Shown here in pieces: positions 38,710 through 46,714 of a stretch of DNA of 64,000 bases. Positions within the stretch are counted from its first letter, which is position 1. Every line of letters begins with the position of its first letter. This stretch comes from Ancylomarina subtilis (GTDB lineage: Bacteria > Bacteroidota > Bacteroidia > Bacteroidales > Marinifilaceae). Location: NCBI RefSeq assembly GCF_004217115.1, contig NZ_SHKN01000001.1, positions 2,235,781-2,299,780 of the forward strand, given 5' to 3'. Under the pieces are notes generated by a model. The model had not been told where the DNA came from and did not search any database. It worked only from the letters and a program-made list of their open reading frames with translations. Made by a program: the position numbers and the translations under genes.

Positions 38710-38726
38710 AAACGAATTTGGAGCTG

Positions 38727-38757
38727 CAAAGATAATTGAAGTTTTTAATAAGACAAA
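38727..38757 (-). promoter_or_regulatory. Promoter of the tRNA-Glu/tRNA-Glu/rpsT unit
   Basis: On the minus strand TTTG (38754-38757), 19 bases and TATCTTTG (38727-38734) form a perfect Bacteroidota promoter. It ends 17 bases before the first tRNA. Confidence 0.85.
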
Positions 38758-38929
38758 CACTTTGCAGTTTTTTTTTGCTTGAGAAAGAAGCTCAGAAACA
38801 AGTCTCATTTTCTCTCTTTTGCGATGCAAAGTAAATTATAATTCTTCAATCACACAAGAGCAAAATGCAAAAAAAATCAAGTTTTCTGCAACAAAAAAGC
38901 TAACCCCTTATTCCTGAGGACAATTATTT

Positions 38930-39871
38930 TTAATTCCACTCAACAATTGTTCCTCTATTTTTCTCCAAATAGGCTGTAGGTATCATTTTCTTTATATGTT
39001 CGCCTAATAAATTCAACAATTTATTTTTCGAATAGTGTCGGGAATAGACTAAACTAACCTCGCGTAAAGGATGTAAATTAGTAAAAGATTTCACTTGCTT
39101 CAACTTTTCAGCCGACATATACTGAGTCGCCAACTCTGGAATTAGTGTAAATCCACCTTCACGGTCTATAATCTTCATCAATGTTTCCAAAGAATTACTT
39201 TCAAATTCGAAAGGCAACTCCTGGTGTTGCATACTGTGCATCTCACAAAGATTGATAACCTGATTTCGGAAACAATGTCCATCTCCCAACATCCAAATTT
39301 CTGAAGTGGCTATATCCTTTACCTCAATCACCTCCTGTTTTAAGATTTCATGATCCTTATTGGCATAAATCATCATCTCCTCATAAAACAGAGGCACTTC
39401 TTTTATTTTATCATCCTTTAAAGGTGTAACAAAAACACCCACATCCAATAAGTCTTTTTTCAACGCCGAAACGATATCATCTGAGACCATTTCTTCAACT
39501 TCAACCTTTACATCAGGGTAATTTCTAATATAATCACCGATAAACATTGGTAATAAAAAAGGAGCCAAAGTCGGTATAATCCCAATCTTCAGACTTCCTT
39601 CAACGGTATCTCGATGATTCTTAACAATTTCATCGATTTTCTTCGACTCTCCTAAGATGATACGAGCCTGTTCGATTATCTGTATTCCTACATCAGTTGG
39701 AATTATGGGCTGCTTACTTCTATCGAAAATGGTGATATCTAAAAATTCCTCCAATTTCTTTATTTGCATACTCAAAGTAGGCTGGGTAATAAAACAGCTA
39801 TCTGCCGCTGTCGCAAAATGACGATGTGTATCGACCGCTACAATATATTCCAGTTGTGTTAGTGTGACCAT
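38930..39871 (-). CDS. oxyR: Hydrogen-peroxide-sensing LysR-type regulator OxyR
   Basis: The product has 313 residues when started at the methionine before VTLTQLEYIV; the longer reading frame to 39994 would add 41 residues before the conserved helix-turn-helix and would cross its own promoter. The N-terminal winged helix (FATAADSCFITQPTLSMQIKKLE) is followed by a substrate-binding-like domain. The sequence GHCFRNQVINLC holds two cysteines in the same spacing as the redox pair Cys199/Cys208 of E. coli OxyR (GHCLRDQAMGFC). It therefore very likely senses peroxide by disulfide formation and activates peroxide defence, possibly including dps at 45880. Confidence 0.93.
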   Translation of the reverse strand: MVTLTQLEYIVAVDTHRHFATAADSCFITQPTLSMQIKKLEEFLDITIFDRSKQPIIPTDVGIQIIEQARIILGESKKIDEIVKNHRDTVEGSLKIGIIPTLAPFLLPMFIGDYIRNYPDVKVEVEEMVSDDIVSALKKDLLDVGVFVTPLKDDKIKEVPLFYEEMMIYANKDHEILKQEVIEVKDIATSEIWMLGDGHCFRNQVINLCEMHSMQHQELPFEFESNSLETLMKIIDREGGFTLIPELATQYMSAEKLKQVKSFTNLHPLREVSLVYSRHYSKNKLLNLLGEHIKKMIPTAYLEKNRGTIVEWN

Positions 39872-39905
39872 ATTGGATTGTTTTGTTTGATATTGATTTC
39901 TGATA

Positions 39906-39940
39906 CAAATATAAAAATAATCTATTGCTTCATATACAAT
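39906..39940 (-). promoter_or_regulatory. Promoter of oxyR
   Basis: On the minus strand TATATTTG (39906-39913) is preceded at 23 bases by ATTG. It predicts an oxyR leader of about 30 nt and supports the start at 39871. Confidence 0.6.
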
Positions 39941-39945
39941 ATTGA

Positions 39946-39977
39946 TTTGATTGATGTTTAGAACTATTCTATATTTG
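39946..39977 (+). promoter_or_regulatory. Promoter of the transcript divergent from oxyR
   Basis: TTTG (39946-39949), 20 bases and TATATTTG (39970-39977) match the consensus exactly. It faces away from oxyR and has no gene immediately downstream. The 56 bases between the two divergent -7 boxes are the natural place for an OxyR site. Confidence 0.75.
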
Positions 39978-39983
39978 TATAAA

Positions 39984-40222
39984 CTATAAGACAAACCAAT
40001 ATATCAGCTTAACAGCTTGATATTTTAACAATTAGTCAATAAGCTCTGGTCAGAACTAAAATTTAGCATTAGTTATAATATTTAACGAGCTGAAAAGAGT
40101 CTCAGTTTACAGGCTTTACTTTTTTCAATACAATTACGACTGTTTGATAGTTTTTTGTTATTTAAGTTTTATTAGATGTTTGGGTTAAACAGCCAGAGGG
40201 ATATCCTTCTGGCTGTTTTTGT
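39984..40222 (+). ncRNA. Candidate small RNA divergent from oxyR
   Basis: The region runs from a predicted start about seven bases after a consensus promoter to a strong intrinsic terminator, giving about 239 nt. It contains no credible reading frame: the only ATG (40177) opens a 20-codon frame that runs through the terminator stem. Its position, divergent from oxyR, is that of OxyS in enterobacteria, though no sequence similarity is claimed. The alternative is an attenuated leader of the CoA-transferase gene that starts at 40370. Confidence 0.55.
40187..40222 (+). terminator. Strong intrinsic terminator with no gene upstream
   Basis: AAACAGCCAGAGGG (40187-40200) pairs with CCTTCTGGCTGTTT (40205-40218) with one wobble, followed by a T-run. 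The nearest plus-strand gene upstream ends beyond 2 kb away (rodA), behind its own hairpins. Confidence 0.85.
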
Positions 40223-40369
40223 ATGCAAAAAAAAATAACGAACCTTTAATTTACACAGCTTCAACATGTTGTTTAGCAACAATGCTAAACAGCAGATTTC
40301 AGGCTTAAAAAATATACTATTTTAGCAATCGATTTTGAAATTTATAAGCTCAATATAAACTGAATAACA
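40223..40369. other. Leader region of the CoA-transferase gene
   Basis: The 147 bases contain a perfect 8-bp hairpin (40270-40277 with 40284-40291) and no TAnnTTTG box. The CoA-transferase may depend on read-through from the upstream promoter or on a promoter I do not recognise. Confidence 0.45.
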
Positions 40370-41686
40370 ATGCAACAAGGTATTAAAACAGTATCATTCG
40401 AAGAAGCTGCAAAGGTAATTAAATCAGGTGACAGAGTGCACCTACACTCGGTTGCACTAGCACCACACAAGTTTATCAACGCAATGTGTGAGCGTGGTCG
40501 TAATGGTGAAATTTATGATGTAACCATTCAACACATCCACACCGAAGGTCCGGCACCATATGCTGCGACTGAGTTCGAGGGGATATTCAATCTTGAATCT
40601 TTATTCGTTGGATCCAATGTTCGTAAACAAACTCAGGCCGGATACGCAGATTATATTCCTGTTTTCTTAAGTGAAACTCAGCAATTAATCCGTGAAGGCT
40701 ATTTAAATGTAAACGTAACTGTTGTTCAGGTTAGTCCTCCAGACAAGCATGGCTATGTATCTTTGGGAACTTCTGTAGATTGTTCTCGTGCAGCTGTTGA
40801 AATGGCTGACACTGTTGTGGCAATTATCAATCCAAACGTACCTCGTGCTTTTGGTGATGCCATGATGCCATTAAAATCATTTGATGTTTTCTGTGAAGAT
40901 GATTCTCCACTTATCGAACATCATAACGCACCATTATGTGACATCGATATCGCTATTGGTAAAAATGTAGCAAACCTTATTCCTGACGGAGCATGTCTTC
41001 AGATGGGTATTGGAGGGATTCCCAATGCTGTATTAGCTCAGCTTGGCAACCACAAAGATCTTGGAGTTCACACGGAGATGTTTGCTGACGGTCTTCTTCC
41101 TTTGGTTGAAAGCGGTGTAGTAAACGGTATGAACAAAAAACTGGATAAAGGTAAGATTGTTGCAGGTTTCCTAATGGGAACAAAAGAGCTTTATGATTTC
41201 GTTGATGATAACCCAGGCGTATTGATGATGGATGTTGCTTACACTAATGGTGTACACATTATCAAACAAAACCCTAAGGTTTGTGCAATCAATTCGGCTC
41301 TTTCTATCGACCTAACGGGTCAGGTTTGTGCTGATTCAATCGGAACAACTCACTACTCAGGTGTAGGTGGACAGATTGACTTCACTCGTGGAGCAGCTGC
41401 TTCAGAAGGGGGTGTGCCAATTATCGCAATGCCTTCAGTAACTGGTAAAGGTGTTTCTAAAATTACACCAACTCTTTTACAAGGATCAGGTGTTGTAACA
41501 ACACGTAACAACATGCGTTGGTTTGCTACTGAGCACGGTTGTGTCAACCTATTCGGTAAAACACTTCAGCAAAGAGCGAAAGCAATCATCTCTGTTGCTC
41601 ACCCAGACTTTAGAGAAGAGTTAGATAGAGCTGCTTTCGAAAGATTCGGTTCTCACTACCATTTCGTTAATTCATTGGTGAAATAA
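40370..41686 (+). CDS. Acetyl-CoA hydrolase/transferase family CoA-transferase
   Basis: The 438-residue protein has two related CoA-transferase domains. The segment GVHTEMFADGLLPL holds the glutamate that becomes the gamma-glutamyl-CoA intermediate in the 4-hydroxybutyrate and Cat1-type enzymes, and the glycine-rich loop GVGGQIDFTRGAAASEGG is typical. It moves CoA between acyl-CoAs and acids, most likely acetate, propionate, butyrate or 4-hydroxybutyrate with succinate. The exact pair cannot be read. In a fermentative bacterium it would close acetate or propionate formation. It is monocistronic with a strong terminator. Confidence 0.9.
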   Translation: MQQGIKTVSFEEAAKVIKSGDRVHLHSVALAPHKFINAMCERGRNGEIYDVTIQHIHTEGPAPYAATEFEGIFNLESLFVGSNVRKQTQAGYADYIPVFLSETQQLIREGYLNVNVTVVQVSPPDKHGYVSLGTSVDCSRAAVEMADTVVAIINPNVPRAFGDAMMPLKSFDVFCEDDSPLIEHHNAPLCDIDIAIGKNVANLIPDGACLQMGIGGIPNAVLAQLGNHKDLGVHTEMFADGLLPLVESGVVNGMNKKLDKGKIVAGFLMGTKELYDFVDDNPGVLMMDVAYTNGVHIIKQNPKVCAINSALSIDLTGQVCADSIGTTHYSGVGGQIDFTRGAAASEGGVPIIAMPSVTGKGVSKITPTLLQGSGVVTTRNNMRWFATEHGCVNLFGKTLQQRAKAIISVAHPDFREELDRAAFERFGSHYHFVNSLVK

Positions 41687-41710
41687 TTTTTTCACTGATC
41701 ACAAAATATA

Positions 41711-41741
41711 AAAGCTGCTCAAATCGAGCAGCTTTTTTTTA
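41711..41741 (+). terminator. Intrinsic terminator of the CoA-transferase gene
   Basis: A 10-bp stem (41711-41720 with 41726-41735) is followed by an eight-T run. Confidence 0.9.
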
Positions 41742-41762
41742 TCCATTTAATATTTTAAAGAT

Positions 41763-42563
41763 CTACTGTCTGGATCTCAAAACTTCAACCTTATTCATAA
41801 ATTCAGTCAATCGCTCATCTGAAATTGGATTCATCCAATAGCCTTTTTCTTTAAAATGAGAACCCACGATAAATGCATGCGCATAATGCCAATACTCAGC
41901 AATATTATCTACGCTTATACCAGACCCAACCAAAATCGGTTGATCAACTGTATCTTTCAAGGCATCCAATTCACGAATATCAACCGCTTTCCCTGTTGAT
42001 GATCCCGTAATAATAATTCCATCACTAAGGAAAAATTCTGCAGCATGAGCTGTTTCCACAATATCAACATCTGATGTTATGGCGTGAGAGCTGTGTTTCT
42101 TTTTGATATCCGTAAATACTTTCACCTTGTCTGCACCGATCATTTTTCGATATCGCATTAGTTCGCCTGCACACGAATCGATATACCCCTCATCAGCCAC
42201 GTGACCAAAAACAAAACCTTCAGCTCGAATAAAATCCAAATTTGCAGCTTTTGCTACTGCTAAAGCTTCTTTATTGGCACCAGCTAAAATCTGAATCCCC
42301 AATGGCAAACTTACAGCATCACGAATAGCTTTTGCAACAAAAGTCATAGCGGCTGTAATTTCCGGTCCAACTTGTCCTTTCAGATAGGGAACATCGTGCA
42401 TGTTCTCAATCATGATTGCATCCAGTTTTGCTTTTTCGTATTGTCTGGCCTCATCAACTGCCAAAGCAGCAATTTCTTCTACACTTAATTTATGATTGGG
42501 TGTTCCAGGTAAAGCCTGAACATGAATCATTCCTATTATTAACTTCTTATCCGAAAATTGCAT
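41763..42563 (-). CDS. BtpA/SgcQ family TIM-barrel protein
   Basis: The 266-residue protein fits the BtpA family in length and sequence (KLIIGMIHVQALPGTPNH at the start, AIMIENMHDVPYLK, FIRAEGFVFGHVADEGYI, and the phosphate-binding-like PILVGSGISVDNI and FIVGSHFK). BtpA affects photosystem I assembly in cyanobacteria, and SgcQ is a putative sugar-phosphate enzyme in E. coli; the family reaction is unknown. Photosynthesis is not expected here, so a TIM-barrel sugar or nucleoside metabolism role is more likely. It follows the OmpA-like gene after 18 bases. Confidence 0.85.
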   Translation of the reverse strand: MQFSDKKLIIGMIHVQALPGTPNHKLSVEEIAALAVDEARQYEKAKLDAIMIENMHDVPYLKGQVGPEITAAMTFVAKAIRDAVSLPLGIQILAGANKEALAVAKAANLDFIRAEGFVFGHVADEGYIDSCAGELMRYRKMIGADKVKVFTDIKKKHSSHAITSDVDIVETAHAAEFFLSDGIIITGSSTGKAVDIRELDALKDTVDQPILVGSGISVDNIAEYWHYAHAFIVGSHFKEKGYWMNPISDERLTEFMNKVEVLRSRQ

Positions 42564-42581
42564 TTCTCTATCTTAAATTTG

Positions 42582-43586
42582 TTACTGACCCAATATCTGA
42601 AAAAGCTCATCAAGCTTAGGCGTCAAAATAATTTCTGTACGACGGTTTTTACTTCGCCCCTCAGCTGTTGCATTGGTTTCTATTGGTAAATATTTGCTAC
42701 GACCTGCAACCGTCATTCTCTGAGGATCGATTCCTTTATTCAAACTCAGAATTCTAACAATTGATGTGGCACGTTTCACACTTAAATCCCAGTTATCTTT
42801 TAAAGCCCCACTTCCTTTATAAGGCACATTATCGGTGTGGCCTTCGATAACAATATTGATATCCTTATTTTGAGATAGAACTTCGGCCAATTGATTCAAA
42901 GCCTGAGCACCTCGCACATCTACCATATAACTTCCCGATTTGAAAAGGAGTTTTTCATCCATTGAAACGTAAACTTTTCCATTCCGATTCGAAATACTCA
43001 ATCCCTTATTATCAAAACCAATTAAGGCGTCCATAACCTTAGATTTGAGAGCCATTACAGCCTCATCCTTCCTGGACAACGCCCTTTCCAATTCCAACAA
43101 GCGCTTGTCACGTTGACTTATTTCATTCTGCAGAGCTTCCAATTTCTTCATTCGGCGTTTCATATCTTGCTCCAAACGCACGACTTCATCTTCGCGAAGA
43201 TTTAGGTCATCTTGAGTTTTGTGAATCTGATCCAATAAAGCTTTAGTCTCTCGAGCACTTCCCTTCTGTTGTTTTGCCAACTGCCCGAGAAGATTCTCCT
43301 GATTTTCTTCACAACGCTTTAATTGTTCCTTACTCTTTAGCAAACGTTTAGAACTTTCTTGATATTCAGCATCAGCTTGTCTGTATTTATCTTCTAAGAC
43401 CTCAAGTCTCCCCTCTAATTCAGCATTACTTTCAGTCAACAATCTGTTAGCATCCTTAAGCTTTTCATATTTTTCCTGATTTTCATTTGCGCGTGCTTCT
43501 AAATTCTGATATTGACGAGCAGGAACGCATGAAAGAAGCATACCACTTACTACAAGAACAATCAAAAATTGCTTATTTTTCTTCAT
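42582..43586 (-). CDS. OmpA-family peptidoglycan-binding lipoprotein with coiled coil
   Basis: The 334-residue protein has a lipoprotein signal peptide ending LLSC (Cys20), a long coiled coil (about 28-185, rich in Glu/Lys/Leu heptads) and a C-terminal OmpA-like domain (about 215-325) with VIEGHTDNVPYKGSG, NWDLSVKRA and GRSKNRRTEI, the elements that bind diaminopimelate. It would tether the outer membrane to the peptidoglycan, with the coiled coil spanning the gap. It is first in a two-gene unit with the BtpA-like gene. Confidence 0.92.
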   Translation of the reverse strand: MKKNKQFLIVLVVSGMLLSCVPARQYQNLEARANENQEKYEKLKDANRLLTESNAELEGRLEVLEDKYRQADAEYQESSKRLLKSKEQLKRCEENQENLLGQLAKQQKGSARETKALLDQIHKTQDDLNLREDEVVRLEQDMKRRMKKLEALQNEISQRDKRLLELERALSRKDEAVMALKSKVMDALIGFDNKGLSISNRNGKVYVSMDEKLLFKSGSYMVDVRGAQALNQLAEVLSQNKDINIVIEGHTDNVPYKGSGALKDNWDLSVKRATSIVRILSLNKGIDPQRMTVAGRSKYLPIETNATAEGRSKNRRTEIILTPKLDELFQILGQ

Positions 43587-43650
43587 ATCTTAATTATCAA
43601 TTAATTACCAAATCATTTCCTTTCAGTCATACATGAGAAAATCTCAAAAA

Positions 43651-43682
43651 CAAATATAAAGAGTCTCAAATTAGCACACAAT
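43651..43682 (-). promoter_or_regulatory. Promoter of the OmpA-like/BtpA unit
   Basis: On the minus strand ATTG (43679-43682), 20 bases and TATATTTG (43651-43658) precede the gene, predicting a leader of about 58 nt. Confidence 0.65.
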
Positions 43683-43777
43683 TAATATCCCTCTTTTGAA
43701 TTTATTACTCAATCCCGAAACAAGTCTACTGTATCAAACAATAATGCACACAATTTATAAGGCATCCAGAAATGGCT

Positions 43778-43812
43778 TTTGCAGTCGGATTGCTCATTTT
43801 TTCCTATCTTCG
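43778..43812 (+). promoter_or_regulatory. Possible promoter of dxs
   Basis: TTTG (43778-43781) is followed after 23 bases by TATCTTCG (43805-43812), the same -7 variant seen before dps. The spacing is longer than usual. Confidence 0.4.
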
Positions 43813-43878
43813 TCCCCTAGACCATTTGCTTAAATCCGTAAAAAGACAAAAGAGCCATAGACCATAAACTGAGTAATA

Positions 43879-45783
43879 ATGACAAAATCTGAAAAACCAC
43901 TATTGGATCAAATAAACTTCCCATCCGACCTGAAAAAGGTATCGGAAGATGATCTAATACAAGTTTGTGCAGAACTGCGTCAGGAGATTATTGAACAAGT
44001 CTCCTGTAACCCAGGTCATTTTGGTGCGAGTCTGGGCGTTGTTGAATTGAGTGTGGCTTTACATTACGTTTTAAACACACCTTACGACAATTTAATTTGG
44101 GACGTTGGGCATCAAGCTTATGGTCATAAAATTTTGACTGGTCGTAAAGATCTTTTTCATACCAATAGAAAATACAAAGGCATCAGCGGCTTTCCCAATC
44201 GTGGCGAAAGTGAATACGATGCTTTTACCGTTGGACATTCATCAACTTCAATTTCTGCAGCTCTCGGTATGGCCGTTGCGGCACAGCTTAGTGATGATAA
44301 GGAAAGAAAAACAGTCGCCGTCATTGGAGATGGTTCTATGACAGCAGGTTTAGCATTTGAAGGTCTGAATAATGCTGCCACTAACAATGCTGATTTATTG
44401 GTGATTTTGAATGACAACAATATGGCAATCGACCCTAATGTGGGTGGTTTAAGTGAATATTTGCTGGATATTACAACATCACAAACCTATAATAAAGTAA
44501 AAAATGATGTTTGGCGATTTCTCGGAAAATTTAACCGGGTGAATCCCAATACACAAAAGCTATTTCAAAAGGTAGAACATGGTATTAAAACCATCCTTCT
44601 GAAACAAAGTAATCTATTCGAAGCCCTGAATTTCAGATATTTTGGTCCTGTTGACGGACACAATGTAAATCATATGGTTAAGGTATTGAGTGATCTTCAG
44701 AAGATTCCTGGTCCTAAGATTCTACATTGCATAACTAAAAAAGGGAAGGGATTCGAACCTGCTGAGAAAAATCAAACTTACTGGCATGCTCCGGCAAAGT
44801 TTGATGCTAACACAGGTGAAATTCTTCAAAAGAAATCCAACAATCCTCAAATTCCAAAATTTCAGGAAGTCTTTGGCCATACTCTTGTAGAATTGGCTGA
44901 GCAAAACGACAAAATTGTCGGAATCACACCAGCAATGCCAACAGGCTCTTCATTGAATATCATGATGGAGAAAATGCCGGATAGAGCTTTCGATGTGGGA
45001 ATTGCTGAACAACACGCTGTTACTTTTTCAGGTGGCTTGGCGGCAAATGGAAAAATTCCTTTCTGCGCCATCTATTCGTCTTTTATGCAACGTGCCTACG
45101 ATCAGGTTATACACGATGTGGCTCTACAAAATGTAGATGTTGTATTTTGTTTAGATCGTGGCGGTTTGGTTGGAGCTGACGGAGCAACGCATCATGGCGT
45201 TTACGATCTTGCCTTTTTCAGATGCATTCCAAATATGACCATTTCGTCACCTCTAAATGAAGAAGAGTTGCGAAATTTAATGTACACAGCTCAATTGGGA
45301 GGCAAAGGAGCCTTTTCAATTCGCTACCCTCGTGGAACTGGCCGTGAATTAAACTGGAAAAAACCTTTCAAAGAAATTGAAGTTGGAACGGGGCAGAAAT
45401 TAAAGGATGGGAAAGACTTAGCTATACTTTCTATCGGTCCAATTGGTATGCAAGCAAGTGATACAATAGAAGAATTAGAAAAGGAAGGGCATTCCATTGC
45501 ACATTACGATATGCGTTTTCTGAAACCTATCGATGAAAAAATACTTCACGAAGTCTTTAAAAATCATCAAAATATTATCACGCTTGAAGATGGTTGTATT
45601 ACCGGTGGACTTGGCTCTGCTGTACTGGAATTTATGAGCGATAACGAATATACTGCAAAAATCAAACGCTTGGGTGTACCTGACAGATGGGTAGAACATG
45701 GCACCCAGGAAGAACTCTATAAAGAATGTGGATTCGACAAGGAAGGTATTAAAAATGCATCTTTAAAATTCCTTGCTAAATAG
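43879..45783 (+). CDS. dxs: 1-deoxy-D-xylulose-5-phosphate synthase
   Basis: The 634-residue thiamine-diphosphate enzyme joins pyruvate and glyceraldehyde 3-phosphate in the first step of the MEP isoprenoid pathway. It shows the N-terminal [21 protein letters not shown] and [15 protein letters not shown], the ThDP motif [16 protein letters not shown] ... NDNNMAI, a pyrimidine-binding domain ([17 protein letters not shown]) and a transketolase C-terminal domain. The isoprenoids made would include menaquinone, which the cytochrome locus at 2-8 kb is expected to use. No thiamine riboswitch is seen upstream. Confidence 0.97.
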   Translation: MTKSEKPLLDQINFPSDLKKVSEDDLIQVCAELRQEIIEQVSCNPGHFGASLGVVELSVALHYVLNTPYDNLIWDVGHQAYGHKILTGRKDLFHTNRKYKGISGFPNRGESEYDAFTVGHSSTSISAALGMAVAAQLSDDKERKTVAVIGDGSMTAGLAFEGLNNAATNNADLLVILNDNNMAIDPNVGGLSEYLLDITTSQTYNKVKNDVWRFLGKFNRVNPNTQKLFQKVEHGIKTILLKQSNLFEALNFRYFGPVDGHNVNHMVKVLSDLQKIPGPKILHCITKKGKGFEPAEKNQTYWHAPAKFDANTGEILQKKSNNPQIPKFQEVFGHTLVELAEQNDKIVGITPAMPTGSSLNIMMEKMPDRAFDVGIAEQHAVTFSGGLAANGKIPFCAIYSSFMQRAYDQVIHDVALQNVDVVFCLDRGGLVGADGATHHGVYDLAFFRCIPNMTISSPLNEEELRNLMYTAQLGGKGAFSIRYPRGTGRELNWKKPFKEIEVGTGQKLKDGKDLAILSIGPIGMQASDTIEELEKEGHSIAHYDMRFLKPIDEKILHEVFKNHQNIITLEDGCITGGLGSAVLEFMSDNEYTAKIKRLGVPDRWVEHGTQEELYKECGFDKEGIKNASLKFLAK

Positions 45784-45794
45784 CAATTCAATAA

Positions 45795-45840
45795 AATTAA
45801 AAAGCACCGTACCTCATCTATAAAGTACAGTGCTTTTTCA
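45795..45840. terminator. Terminator between dxs and dps
   Basis: A stem of 8 plus 4 bp (45800-45812 with 45825-45837, one-base bulges) is flanked by A- and T-rich tracts and can serve both convergent genes. Confidence 0.75.
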
Positions 45841-45879
45841 TATCACTTTAAACATTAATTAAAATCGCTATCAAGTAGA

Positions 45880-46347
45880 CTATCGAAGGTAAGAATTCAA
45901 CATCCACAAAGTTTTCTCCGTTTCTGAGATATAGTCACTCATCAAGCTCACAGTTCCCTCATCATCAGCTTCACCTGCCAGGCTCAAAATCTCTCTCTCT
46001 TTCAAAATCAAAACGGAGAAATTTTTAACGACAACTTCTACACCTTCAATTCCATTTGTAATTCCTTTGGCTTCTTTCAAGTCAGATACTTTTAAATAAT
46101 CTGAAAAGGTGTGCAAGGGTTCAGCCTCAAGAGTCAAAATTCGTTCAGCAATTTCATCAACCTTAATAACGGCATCGTTATACAATTCTTCAAATTTCAA
46201 GTGCAATTCAAAAAATTCTCGCCCTTTGATATTCCAATGAAGTCCTCTCAAGTTCTGATAAAACATCTGGTAATTTGCCAATAAGTCGTTTAGTTTTGCA
46301 CTTAATACTTTGGCTTTTTCCTGATCTATTCCGATTAAATTTTTCAT
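45880..46347 (-). CDS. dps: Dps family ferritin-like DNA-protection protein
   Basis: The 155-residue protein carries the Dps signature: the ferroxidase ligands in NLRGLHWNIKGREFFELH and FEELYNDAVIKVDEIAER lie at the dimer interface of the four-helix bundle. Dps forms dodecamers that oxidise ferrous iron with peroxide and store it, so iron and peroxide cannot make hydroxyl radical. It has a strong promoter and a palindrome in its leader, and oxyR lies about 6 kb away. In Bacteroides dps is OxyR-regulated, so the same is inferred here. Confidence 0.95.
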   Translation of the reverse strand: MKNLIGIDQEKAKVLSAKLNDLLANYQMFYQNLRGLHWNIKGREFFELHLKFEELYNDAVIKVDEIAERILTLEAEPLHTFSDYLKVSDLKEAKGITNGIEGVEVVVKNFSVLILKEREILSLAGEADDEGTVSLMSDYISETEKTLWMLNSYLR

Positions 46348-46393
46348 CTTTATTTCAATTTTAAATGACAGGCAAATGCCCGATTCTGTTTAT

Positions 46394-46416
46394 ATAATCA
46401 AGCTTAACTTGATTAT
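46394..46416. promoter_or_regulatory. Palindrome in the dps leader
   Basis: A perfect 9-bp inverted repeat (ATAATCAAG at 46394-46402 and CTTGATTAT at 46408-46416, spacer of five) lies 47-69 bases before the dps start, just downstream of the predicted transcription start. It could be an operator or an mRNA hairpin. Confidence 0.5.
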
Positions 46417-46440
46417 TTCTATTTATTTATATCAACACCA

Positions 46441-46472
46441 CGAAGATACAAACAAAACATACATAGATCAAA
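46441..46472 (-). promoter_or_regulatory. Promoter of dps
   Basis: On the minus strand TTTG (46469-46472), 20 bases and TATCTTCG (46441-46448) form a near-consensus promoter. The remaining DNA up to 46715 (the 367-base gap before sulP) holds the sulP -7 box and no gene. Confidence 0.7.
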
Positions 46473-46672
46473 TTGATTGTTTTTATATTTCCATAGAATA
46501 CCACTATGAGGAGTTTCAAAAAACTCTAATCAGGACATTCCTGCTTTTATTCTGAATTATAAAATCATTCTCTCATTTAATTCGTATCATTATTATCTCT
46601 TCCCGACATCGTTTCCGCTCAAATATTCATGATTTAAGTTAGAGTAGATCACAGCGATAGAATAAAAATCAC

Positions 46673-46680
46673 TACTTTTG
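46673..46680 (+). promoter_or_regulatory. -7 promoter box for the SulP gene
   Basis: TACTTTTG fits the -7 consensus 35 bases before the start codon. A -33 element is not clear. Confidence 0.45.
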
Positions 46681-46714
46681 CGCCCTTTAAAACAAAATTT
46701 TGACAAGATAAAGT

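Larger units (their letters stand above)
38521..38712. repeat. Tandem duplication of tRNA-Glu
   Basis: Bases 38521-38597 and 38636-38712 are identical over 77 positions, a few bases beyond the tRNA on each side. This indicates a recent duplication or ongoing gene conversion. Confidence 0.9.

Noticed and set aside
39872-39994. Longer start for oxyR (354 residues)
   Set aside because: The extra 41 residues lie before the conserved helix-turn-helix and overlap the -7 box on the minus strand at 39906-39913.
41763-42563. Photosystem-related role for the BtpA-like protein
   Set aside because: No photosynthesis genes are present and the family is broader than the cyanobacterial member.
43587-43878. 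Thiamine (TPP) riboswitch before dxs
   Set aside because: No THI-box sequence such as CTGAGA with its partner helix is present.
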